A stretch of DNA of 64,000 nucleotides. It comes from Sphingobacterium corticibacter (GTDB taxonomy: Bacteria; Bacteroidota; Bacteroidia; Sphingobacteriales; Sphingobacteriaceae). Where the stretch lies: contig NZ_QDKG01000006.1 of the NCBI RefSeq assembly GCF_003076635.1, positions 124,001 through 188,000 of the forward strand. The letters run 5' to 3'. Of the stretch, positions 35,648 through 43,488 are shown piece after piece. Below the pieces are notes generated by a model, which made no database searches, had not been told where the DNA came from, and was given only the letters and a program-made list of their open reading frames with translations. Numbering within the stretch: the stretch's first letter is position 1; every line of letters begins with the position of its first letter. Made by a program: the position numbers and the translations under genes.

Positions 35648-36841
35648 CTAGAAACCTACTGTCCAGCCTTTTGCCCAGTCCGGTTGATCAACACCGTTAC
35701 CAGCACCAACTGCGTTAGCATTCTCTGTTACCATTTTAGCAATATCAACAGCAGCACCAGCAGTACTTGATCCTTTTACTTTAGTACCAACATTTACAAA
35801 TCTTACGTTGGTGGCTTTCAAAGATCCATCATTTATAAAAGCAATACCTTCGTCGTGTTGGATATCAAATCCAGTAGCCCAGTTAGCAATTACAACGTTG
35901 TCTAAGTTACCATTAGTTCCTACGCGCATTTTAACAGCTTGATCTTCGGTTGAACCTCCGCGGTTACCTACCAAAGTAAGATTACGAAGCGTTGGATTAG
36001 AGATCGGAGTAGCTTTGTGATTTACACTGTTGTTATCTGCCTCGATACCACGGTTACCATCGTTAGTTTTCCAACCAAACCAGAACTCACCTGTACCATT
36101 CCAACCTTCAGTCCAGTCAAACATATCATCAGCTACAAAGCTAGATCCTTGTGTGCTTTTGTTTACTACTACTAAATAACGAGAATCTACTGTTCCACCG
36201 AACCACTCAAAACCGTCATCAGAACCTTCATAAGCTTGTACGTACTCAATAGTAGTACCTTTACCTACACCAAACATAGATAAACCATTGAATTCTTTTT
36301 CTTCGTTGAATGAATAACCAGTATATTCCAAACGTAAATATCTTACAGAACCAGAGTTATCATTAGCATCTGTACCACCGTAAGTCAACTCAGAAACCTC
36401 TGCAGTAGCTGTTTGTCCTTTGTTGATTGGTGCTTTACCACAAATAACTAAACCACCCCAAGCACCAGCGCTCTTTTTAGTAGCAGTCATTACTACTGGA
36501 TTAGTAGCTGTACCTTTTACATTGATTTTTGCGCCTTGACCTACTGCGATATAACGGATTTCTTGTTGTGCTGTAGTGACATCTGTCGCTTCGATAATAA
36601 CACCAGGTTCGATGGTTAATGTTGCACCGTTAGATACCTCTAATTTACCAGTCAATTTGTATGTGCCTGAGCTCAATACAACTTCGCCATCAGTGATCGT
36701 ACCTCGTAGGTCTTCACGATTCAAGGTAAAGCTAGAAGGTCTCTCCGTGTTATTATCACTGTCACAAGAAGCCATCGTGATTAAACATACAGCGGCTCCT
36801 AAAGCAGCTTGTTTAAAATTGGTCAAAAATTTGTTTTTCAT
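35648..36841 (-). CDS. surface lipoprotein with right-handed beta-helix-like domain, partner of TonB-dependent receptor
   Basis: A 397-residue lipoprotein (lipobox MASC, Cys26). The residues after Cys are DSDNN, acidic as in the lipoprotein export signal that sends Bacteroidota lipoproteins to the cell surface. The rest has the short repeating strands of a parallel beta-helix: VVLSSGTYKLTGKLEVSNGATLTIEPGVIIEA in parts, TIEYVQAYEGSDDGFEWFGG, LRNLTLVGNRGG, LKATNVRFVNVG. Asp/Asn-Gly turns could bind calcium. Similar proteins are found beside non-SusC receptors and are often labelled only as hypothetical. It lies 77 bases downstream of the receptor gene, probably cotranscribed. Ligand unknown. 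Confidence 0.82.
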   Translation of the reverse strand: MKNKFLTNFKQAALGAAVCLITMASCDSDNNTERPSSFTLNREDLRGTITDGEVVLSSGTYKLTGKLEVSNGATLTIEPGVIIEATDVTTAQQEIRYIAVGQGAKINVKGTATNPVVMTATKKSAGAWGGLVICGKAPINKGQTATAEVSELTYGGTDANDNSGSVRYLRLEYTGYSFNEEKEFNGLSMFGVGKGTTIEYVQAYEGSDDGFEWFGGTVDSRYLVVVNKSTQGSSFVADDMFDWTEGWNGTGEFWFGWKTNDGNRGIEADNNSVNHKATPISNPTLRNLTLVGNRGGSTEDQAVKMRVGTNGNLDNVVIANWATGFDIQHDEGIAFINDGSLKATNVRFVNVGTKVKGSSTAGAAVDIAKMVTENANAVGAGNGVDQPDWAKGWTVGF

Positions 36842-36866
36842 TTCGTGGATAGATTTTTTTCTGTCT

Positions 36867-36874
36867 CAAAATTA
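36867..36874 (-). promoter_or_regulatory. possible -7 box for the lipoprotein gene
   Basis: Minus-strand TAATTTTG matches TANNTTTG, 25 bases before the ATG at 36841. It could give the lipoprotein its own transcript besides readthrough from the receptor gene. Confidence 0.35.
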
Positions 36875-36918
36875 TGCTTACGATTTGTACTATGTTTTAC
36901 CGCAATGTTATGTTATTG

Positions 36919-39675
36919 TTAAAGGCGGTATCTTACACCTAGGGAGAAGCGAATTCCTTTTCTGTAATTAAATAATATAGGTGCGTCTATAGCTGAATCG
37001 GAGCCTGCTACTGTTTCCTGCACCCGGTTGAAGCTAGGATTGGTAACATTTAATACATTGGCATCGATGCCAAAGCGGTTATTGATTTTGTATTTAAAGA
37101 TAAAGTCTAATGTACCTACACCCTGATCGATTTGATTGCCACGTCCTTCAGATCCTAAGGCGTACAAACGGTCTGAGAAATAATTATAGACAACTGTAGC
37201 CATAATGTCGGATGCATTGCCCCACGCTTTATAATATGAAAGATCTGTATTGACCAAGAAATCTGAGGCTCCCGTAAATCCTGAGCGCGTATTAGTCAGG
37301 TTGATATTATATGAACCTCCAGAAGGAAATTGCGTTTCGCGACGAACTTTTTCGGGGTCAATCACTTGATCGGTTTTGATATAAGCCGCATTGGCGCCAA
37401 AAGATAATTTACCAAATTGATCGGTACTCAGTACATCTTTCTTAAATTCTACTTCCAATCCATAAACAGTACCATAATCACCAATGTTTACGTAAGAAAT
37501 ATCATTGGAAGATGAAGCTAGAAGTACTTCGTTGATTGGGTTTTGAATGTACTTTCCAAACAAAGTGGCTGAAAGCAATTCCGAAGATTTCGGGAAAGCT
37601 TCCCAACGTAGATCTAAGTTGTAATCGGTAGAAGGATACAGGTTGGGGTTACCTTGCTTAGATTCGTTGATATCTCGGTAAATGAAGAAGGCTCTCTCCT
37701 TGAATTGTGGCAGTGTATAGGTTTTGCTCAAGCCCATACGAAGGTTTTGATTGTCTTTTAACACATACTTCAATAATAAACTTGGAAGGACTTCATTTCT
37801 GGTGATGCTATTCGTAGTACCACTTCTATCCAATTGAGTCATGAAGCTTACATCCTGACGAATATTTTCGTATCGTAATCCCAATGTACCACTTAACCGT
37901 TCCGTTAGGTTGTACTGTAGGTTTGTAAATGGAGCATGTATATCTTGCGTACCATCATACGTTTGAGGTAAGTCGGCATTGAAACCTAATTGAGAAAACA
38001 AACCAGCATTAAGATTCTCTTGATTGAAGAATTCATCTAAGTTGGTCGGATCGATCGGACGATTACGTGGTACAGAGAAGTTTACCTGAAAATCTTCAAA
38101 TGCACGTTTTTTCATCTTGCCATTATACCCGACAGACCAAATACCTTTATCGTCATCTAGTTTGTAGCTGGCTGCCAAATTAAGTGCGATCTCGTTTTCT
38201 GATAAATCCTGAAAGTAACGGTGATTATTGGTCACCGCATTTTGAATAAAGACATACTGCTGAGTAGCATCGTTCAATTGCATAAAGTTCTGAATACGAT
38301 CAGGAATTTTTGTTTTTACGCGGTTGTATGATAATCCCCAATTGACATCAATCTTATCGTTTAGCTTATGCTTACCTAATAATTGATTGGCGGTTACGGT
38401 ATTTTGAATATAGGTAGAGCGTCTTATTAAGCCGCTGCCATCTTCTGCCATGTCACGTAATGCACCGGTGTAGGTGTCATAAAACTGATCCGACGAATTC
38501 ATCATCAAAAAATTGTAGGTGATGCTATGATTCGGATTGAATATATAATTTGCAGTCACCATTCCGGTCGAATTAGTCGTATATCCTTGGCGAAGTTGCT
38601 CTAAATCGTTGATAACTGCACCGCCAGCACTTAATTGTCTATTTACTCCTTCCCGATGATAAGCGTCACTAGAGTAATTTGCGGAAGCAAACAAATTCAA
38701 TTTATGTCCGTTCGCGAATCTGAATGATTTGCCACCCAATAAACCAAAGCTTCCTGTAATCGGTGTCTTCTTGACAGGATTCATACTATTTTGGAAATTG
38801 AAGCCGCCCAGTGGATCGTTTGGCACACCATAATTGACAAAACCAAATGGGTTGGGACCGTCTTGTAAATGGAAGGAGTTCCAGTTTTTCAATACGTTGG
38901 TATTAGTGTTGCCTCCCAGTTTTACTTCCAGAAAACCTTTTCCATCGTAATTTTTAGAAGCGATATCCACGTTTCCACCGGCGAAATCGCCTGGCAGGTA
39001 GGTGCTATATACTTTATCAATAGTGATGTATTCGATAATATCCGATGTAAATAAGCCTAATTCTAGGTTTTTAAGTTCAGGATCGTTAGATGGAACCGGT
39101 AGTCCGTTCAATGTGGTGTTATTATAGCGGTCACCCAATCCACGTACGAAGACCTCATTGCTGCCTTCTTGTCTGGAAACGCCTGTCATACGGTTTACGG
39201 CAGCTCCCGCATCGGAAATACCTTTTCTGGAGAGCTCTTGTGCTCCCATGTATTCTACCATTAGATTAGATTGGCGGCGCATATCCAGCAAAGCGATCTC
39301 ACTGATACGCTCGCGTCTTCGAGAAATCACAATCTCGTCTAAAACCGAGTTCTTACTAACTAAGGAAAGCGTGGCAAAATGAACATCATCCTGTCCATGT
39401 TTAATTACTAAGGTATCCGGTGTATAACCAATTAATCCAGCAACGATGGTATATTCTTTTCCATCTTTTGGAAGGTCGAAAAAGAAGTTTCCGTCTTTGT
39501 CGGTCGCGCTCTCGCGATTCCTTTCGAGTAGTCGAACAGAGGCTCCTTCAATAGGCTTCATTGATTCTACGTCCAATACGACGCCTTTGATACCATACTG
39601 TTGTTGTGCGGAAGCGAAAGATAGCAAGCCAAAGGCTAAAGCTAACGCCAAAAATAAATGCTTGGTAGATTGCAT
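36919..39675 (-). CDS. TonB-dependent outer-membrane receptor with carboxypeptidase-like domain (non-SusC)
   Basis: A 918-residue receptor. After the signal peptide (LFLALALAFGLLSFASAQ) comes a carboxypeptidase-regulatory-like domain at about 28-110 (GIKGVVLDVESMKPIEGASV), then the plug at about 120-270 (LDEIVISRRRER, GISDAGAAVNRMTGVSRQEGSNE in parts, VFVRGLGDRYNNTTLNGLPVPS, LPGDFAGGNVDIASK). The rest is a 22-strand barrel ending RKGIRFSLGVRYRL. The plug lacks the SusC-specific signature, and no susD follows; instead a beta-helix lipoprotein gene does. It should import a TonB-dependent ligand together with that lipoprotein. The ligand is not evident. Confidence 0.93.
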   Translation of the reverse strand: MQSTKHLFLALALAFGLLSFASAQQQYGIKGVVLDVESMKPIEGASVRLLERNRESATDKDGNFFFDLPKDGKEYTIVAGLIGYTPDTLVIKHGQDDVHFATLSLVSKNSVLDEIVISRRRERISEIALLDMRRQSNLMVEYMGAQELSRKGISDAGAAVNRMTGVSRQEGSNEVFVRGLGDRYNNTTLNGLPVPSNDPELKNLELGLFTSDIIEYITIDKVYSTYLPGDFAGGNVDIASKNYDGKGFLEVKLGGNTNTNVLKNWNSFHLQDGPNPFGFVNYGVPNDPLGGFNFQNSMNPVKKTPITGSFGLLGGKSFRFANGHKLNLFASANYSSDAYHREGVNRQLSAGGAVINDLEQLRQGYTTNSTGMVTANYIFNPNHSITYNFLMMNSSDQFYDTYTGALRDMAEDGSGLIRRSTYIQNTVTANQLLGKHKLNDKIDVNWGLSYNRVKTKIPDRIQNFMQLNDATQQYVFIQNAVTNNHRYFQDLSENEIALNLAASYKLDDDKGIWSVGYNGKMKKRAFEDFQVNFSVPRNRPIDPTNLDEFFNQENLNAGLFSQLGFNADLPQTYDGTQDIHAPFTNLQYNLTERLSGTLGLRYENIRQDVSFMTQLDRSGTTNSITRNEVLPSLLLKYVLKDNQNLRMGLSKTYTLPQFKERAFFIYRDINESKQGNPNLYPSTDYNLDLRWEAFPKSSELLSATLFGKYIQNPINEVLLASSSNDISYVNIGDYGTVYGLEVEFKKDVLSTDQFGKLSFGANAAYIKTDQVIDPEKVRRETQFPSGGSYNINLTNTRSGFTGASDFLVNTDLSYYKAWGNASDIMATVVYNYFSDRLYALGSEGRGNQIDQGVGTLDFIFKYKINNRFGIDANVLNVTNPSFNRVQETVAGSDSAIDAPILFNYRKGIRFSLGVRYRL

Positions 39676-39773
39676 AGTAGATATTGTTGTCTTTTTGCCG
39701 GAAAGTTTTGAGTTCCTTTATCCCACGAAAGGAAGCGTGACTTTCAAGCTAAAGCATTGTTAATATTATGTTG

Positions 39774-39781
39774 CAAATCTA
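39774..39781 (-). promoter_or_regulatory. -7 box of the TonB-dependent receptor operon
   Basis: Minus-strand TAGATTTG fits TANNTTTG, with TTG 15 bases upstream (39797-39799) as a slightly close -33 element. The leader would be about 90 bases. Confidence 0.4.
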
Positions 39782-39958
39782 TAAGCAGAATGTTACCAAG
39801 AGGTTAATCCTAGATTATGTTAATGGTTGCTATGTGTTAATTAATTGTAAACTCCTAAAAGGAGCTTCCGTGAACTATTTGACCTGCTGGGAAGTACGTA
39901 CGCTCGAAAATCCGCATCTTATGAATGCAGATTTTAACCTATCTTAACCGATCTCTTT

Positions 39959-41083
39959 TTACCCTAACTGCAATTCCTGCCGGTCGCCCGTTTTGCAAGA
40001 GCGATAAATCGCATCAATAATCTTTAAGTCTTGCAAACCAACTTTCCCATCTACCGGCAAGATTGGCTTCTTACCGTCTAAGATGATTTGCGCCATCTCA
40101 TCCATTTGTACAGTTTGATGTACGGTATGGGGTTGGTTTAATGGACCATTTTTCGTGCGTCCTTTTACTGGTCCGTAGCCAGTAGAAGGTTGCATTTCTA
40201 CAAAATCATTTTCGCCCACCAAGTAAAAGCGATCGAGATGATTCATATTATAAGTAGATAAACAGGAAGCCACCGCACCACTAGGAAATCCCAATTGAAA
40301 CTGAATCGTTTCATCCACGCCTTCTTTAAAGGTCTCAAAATCTGTTTTTGTTTCTTGCGCTGTTACCCAGACAGGATCTTCACCGACCATGTAGCGCGCA
40401 CCATTAATCGAATAAATACCAATATCCATCATGGAGCCGCCTCCAGCTAGTTCCTTATTGACACGCCATTGATTGGGATCGCCAATTTTAAAGCCGGTTT
40501 GTCCTTGGAAAAATTTAATTTTTCCCAATTGCCCTTTTTCTCGCAATTCTACCGCTTTCAACGTATTTGGTTCGAAGCGCATGCGGTAACCGACCAGTAA
40601 TTGCACGCCTGCAGTTGCACAAGCATCCAACATTTCCTGTCCTTCCTTGGCGTTGATCGCCATCGGTTTTTCACAGATTACATGTTTACCCGCTTTGGCT
40701 ACGCGAATCGTTTGGCTATGATGCAAGGCATTCGGCGTAATAATATAGACGGCATCAATTTCTGGGTTGTTTATAATCTGGTCAAAATTCTCATAGTTAT
40801 ATCGACTACCTTCCGGAACTTGATATTTCTCGCCCCAGGTCTTTAGTTTTTCTGGAGTTCCGCTGATTAAGCCTGTAATCTTTGCTCTGCTGCACGATTG
40901 CATCGCTTCTGCCACGCGCTCTGCATAACCACCCAATCCCATGAGCGCCACTTTTAAAATGGGTTTGTCTGTATCTAATTCCGTTTTCTGAATCGGAATG
41001 GCGAATGGATAAGCACTTAACGTAGGTACTGCGATGGCAGATAAGGTGAGTTGTTGCAAAAATCGACGACGTGAACTAATCAT
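39959..41083 (-). CDS. Gfo/Idh/MocA-family oxidoreductase with Tat signal
   Basis: A 374-residue NAD(P)-dependent oxidoreductase related to glucose-fructose oxidoreductase. The N-terminus MISSRRRFLQQLTLSAIAVP is a twin-arginine signal, so the folded protein with its cofactor goes to the periplasm. The Rossmann domain shows VALMGLGGYAERVAEAM and the family motif CEKPMAINAKE; the C-terminal domain has ELAGGGSMMDIGIYSING and the substrate-site His region near the end. Sugars or sugar derivatives are the usual substrates. It stands alone, convergent with nothing close. Confidence 0.9.
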   Translation of the reverse strand: MISSRRRFLQQLTLSAIAVPTLSAYPFAIPIQKTELDTDKPILKVALMGLGGYAERVAEAMQSCSRAKITGLISGTPEKLKTWGEKYQVPEGSRYNYENFDQIINNPEIDAVYIITPNALHHSQTIRVAKAGKHVICEKPMAINAKEGQEMLDACATAGVQLLVGYRMRFEPNTLKAVELREKGQLGKIKFFQGQTGFKIGDPNQWRVNKELAGGGSMMDIGIYSINGARYMVGEDPVWVTAQETKTDFETFKEGVDETIQFQLGFPSGAVASCLSTYNMNHLDRFYLVGENDFVEMQPSTGYGPVKGRTKNGPLNQPHTVHQTVQMDEMAQIILDGKKPILPVDGKVGLQDLKIIDAIYRSCKTGDRQELQLG

Positions 41084-41203
41084 AGGTAAATTATTTGTGA
41101 TTCAAATAGGTTGTTTACGAAACAGTTAAGCTACTGAAAAGTTTTTACATATTTTAGAGTCTGGCATATCGCGTTAACGATGTGTCACATTAATGTATAC
41201 CTA

Positions 41204-41235
41204 TTTGGTAGATTATCTGATTTTATCTAACTTCG
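41204..41235 (+). promoter_or_regulatory. promoter of the TlpA-like gene
   Basis: TTTG at 41204-41207 and TAACTTCG at 41228-41235 are separated by 20 bases, the usual Bacteroidota spacing; the -7 box has one mismatch to TANNTTTG. The leader would be about 60 bases. Confidence 0.45.
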
Positions 41236-41299
41236 TATCCACAAGACAAGAGACGATATCTATCTAATTGTTCTACACGTACTAAATCATTAATTACAT

Positions 41300-42301
41300 A
41301 TGTTAACAAAACTGATCCTATCTATTGGTATTTTGCTCGGGGCATTTGCTGGCGCAAATGCACAAGATAACCGCCCGCTGCAACTTTCTGGATCTATTAA
41401 AGGACTGAAGCAGGGTACTGTTTACCTGCAGCGCTACGACAATAAAGTCTTTAAATTAGTCGATTCTACACAAGTGGTGAATGGTAAGTTTTCTTTTAAG
41501 ACCTCTGTCCCTTTACCAGAATTGTATTCATTGAGTTTGCAACCATCCGGTACAGATCTGCAAGTATTTTTAGATGATCAACCTACCAAAATCACGGTAG
41601 GGAAGGATCAAGATTTTAGAAAAGCAACGGTCTCCGGTTCGAAATGGCAAACGCAATTTGATGGCTATAAAAAGAGAGCGAGTGAATTGACGGCGGTCGA
41701 ATTTATAAAAGAAGATCCAAAATCAATCGTAGCGGCTTTCGCCTTGTTTCGAAACTATTCTTATGATTTATCTCCGCAAGAGATTAGAGAGCACGTGGCT
41801 TTGCTCGATCCTTCTTTATCTAATACGCAGTATGTACAGATCTTAAACGATTTGGCCACTAAGCAAGAAGCAGTATTGCCCGGTAATAAAGCAATTGATT
41901 TTGTATCCACTGATCCGGAAGGCAATCAGGTACGGTTTTTCGATCATTTGGGCAAAGGCAATTATGTCTTATTAGATTTTTGGGCAGGCTGGTGTCCACC
42001 ATGTCGCGCGGAGAATCCCAATATCGTAAAAGCCTATCAACAATATAAAGATAAGGGCTTTGATGTGTTTGGCGTTTCTTTAGATCGTACCAAATCATCC
42101 TGGTTGAAAGCCATAGAAGATGATCAATTAGATTGGACTCACGTTTCAGATTTAGCATTTTGGGATACCGAAGCACCAGCATTGTATGGTGTTCGATTTA
42201 TTCCTTCCAACTTGCTAATTGATTCTGACGGGATCATCGTTGCACGTAATGTGACCGGTGAAGCGCTGCACACCCTATTAGCAGAATTATTAGATAAGTA
42301 G
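41300..42301 (+). CDS. periplasmic TlpA/ResA-like thiol-disulfide oxidoreductase with DUF4369-like N-terminal domain
   Basis: A 333-residue exported protein (signal peptide ILSIGILLGAFAGANA). Residues about 27-115 are a beta-rich DUF4369-like domain (SGSIKGLKQGTVYLQRYDN). The C-terminal 140 residues are a thioredoxin fold with active site WCPPC (Cys232, Cys235) and the cis-proline loop VRFIPSNLLID. Such two-domain proteins are common in Bacteroidota and reduce disulfides in the periplasm, for example in cytochrome maturation. Its specific partner is unknown. It is monocistronic. Confidence 0.92.
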   Translation: MLTKLILSIGILLGAFAGANAQDNRPLQLSGSIKGLKQGTVYLQRYDNKVFKLVDSTQVVNGKFSFKTSVPLPELYSLSLQPSGTDLQVFLDDQPTKITVGKDQDFRKATVSGSKWQTQFDGYKKRASELTAVEFIKEDPKSIVAAFALFRNYSYDLSPQEIREHVALLDPSLSNTQYVQILNDLATKQEAVLPGNKAIDFVSTDPEGNQVRFFDHLGKGNYVLLDFWAGWCPPCRAENPNIVKAYQQYKDKGFDVFGVSLDRTKSSWLKAIEDDQLDWTHVSDLAFWDTEAPALYGVRFIPSNLLIDSDGIIVARNVTGEALHTLLAELLDK

Positions 42302-42320
42302 TATCGTGTATCTTCTTTAA

Positions 42321-42371
42321 TACAACAAAAGCGCTTGATGAAACTCAGCTTCATCAAGCGCTTTTGTTGTA
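42321..42371. terminator. bidirectional terminator between the TlpA-like and small secreted protein genes
   Basis: ACAACAAAAGCGCTTGATGA and its complement, ending TTTTGTTGT, form a stem of over 20 base pairs around a loop of a few bases, between convergent genes. Confidence 0.92.
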
Positions 42372-42403
42372 TATGGTAGTAGGTTGAAGTTATTTCTTCG
42401 GAT

Positions 42404-42847
42404 TTATTTTTTATCAGTAGGGTAGGTCGTTACCACTTTGCTTACTTTCCATCCGCCATTGGTTGCATGTAATGTTAAGTAGTCTACTCTAGTGAAGTCG
42501 CGGAACACCATAGTAACCTTTGCTAAGCTGGTGTTTCCAGTTTCATCAAGTACCTCATAGGTCGTGGTACATTCGAATTTGAGCCCTTTATTTTGTTTCA
42601 AAAACTGCATGTACTGCTTGCGGTTGTATTTTTTCTCGGTGCGATCCGCTGCGTTACGATATTCGAAGTCTTTAGCAAAGATCATATTATTGAAGTCATT
42701 AAGCCCTTCAGTAAGGGATGAAACGTATGCCGACAATGTGTTACTCGATGCAGTTGGCGCAACGACGTGCATAGGTGTTGCGGCGAAGGATGAGAAGCTA
42801 GCGATCATTAATAATGCTGCTGCGATGGAGGTGATTGATTTTTTCAT
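42404..42847 (-). CDS. small secreted protein, NTF2/lumazine-binding-like
   Basis: A 147-residue exported protein with signal peptide (SITSIAAALLMIASFSSFA). The mature part (TLSAYVSSLTEGLNDFNNMIFAK, then strands such as FECTTTYEVLDETGNTSLAKV and the end GGWKVSKVVTTYP) resembles the cone-shaped NTF2-like fold of the putative lumazine-binding family of Bacteroidota. No catalytic residues can be named. Function unknown. Confidence 0.75.
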   Translation of the reverse strand: MKKSITSIAAALLMIASFSSFAATPMHVVAPTASSNTLSAYVSSLTEGLNDFNNMIFAKDFEYRNAADRTEKKYNRKQYMQFLKQNKGLKFECTTTYEVLDETGNTSLAKVTMVFRDFTRVDYLTLHATNGGWKVSKVVTTYPTDKK

Positions 42848-42888
42848 GATTTCTATGTTTTAAAGTTTTTTTGTTTGTTTCTATGGTT

Positions 42889-42896
42889 CAAAAGTA
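42889..42896 (-). promoter_or_regulatory. -7 box of the small secreted protein gene
   Basis: Minus-strand TACTTTTG matches TANNTTTG and gives a leader of about 35 bases before the ATG at 42847. No -33 element is clear. Confidence 0.45.
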
Positions 42897-43037
42897 GCCC
42901 GCAGTAGCTGCCTAGAGAATGCCTAATAGATCAGGAGCCCGATTTTTTCGGTGAATGAATGAAATCGCTCGGCAGAAAAAAACATAGAAGATCAAAACTC
43001 GGTAGAATGCGAAAGGCGGGTAGAATAAGGATAAAAA

Positions 43038-43098
43038 TAAATCCCGAAGCGGGGAGCTACGGGATTTAAACCAAACCAATTATTAACCTAAATTATGA
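43038..43098 (+). promoter_or_regulatory. orphan susC-like 5' leader with hairpin
   Basis: TAAATCCCG (43038-43046) and CGGGATTTA (43060-43068) form a 9-bp hairpin. It is followed by AAACCAAACCAATTATTAAC and CTAAATT, then ATG at 43096. The A/C-rich stretch ending TAACCTAAATTATG resembles the leader that precedes many susC genes in this family, but the frame stops after 15 codons. It looks like the leftover start of a deleted susC gene. Confidence 0.4.
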
Positions 43099-43169
43099 AA
43101 ATTTACATATATAACGCCGACTTGGATATCAATATTATCTGATGTGCGAATTATTTTTAAATATTTTTA

Positions 43170-43319
43170 TTACTTGTCATATTTGACTATCAAATCTGTA
43201 ACAGATTCCAATAAACCATTGCGTCCAAGCAGCCATAGACCCAGTTTTTCATTGGCTACGCCAGCAGCTAGTCGGTAGGTGAATTTTGGAATATTATTTT
43301 TGTCCAGATCGGTTTTCAT
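43170..43319 (-). CDS. possible small protein of 49 aa
   Basis: An open frame from ATG at 43319 to TAA at 43170 inside a gene-poor stretch. It reads like real protein (KFTYRLAAGVANEKLGLWLL, then RNGLLESVTDLIVKYDK), with balanced composition and an amphipathic helix. I do not recognise it; it may be an intact small protein or a broken end of a larger gene. No close -7 box was seen. Confidence 0.35.
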   Translation of the reverse strand: MKTDLDKNNIPKFTYRLAAGVANEKLGLWLLGRNGLLESVTDLIVKYDK

Positions 43320-43488
43320 ACAACATAGCATTATAAATGAGGATAAAGGAGCTAAAAATACATGTACGATTAAATACCAACAGTTCTGTCAGGTCATGAC
43401 ATGTATATAAAAACTTCACTAAAACGTTTTTGTATCGCCATACTTATATATTATCCCTATATTGAAACATCAAAAAAATAAACTAATT

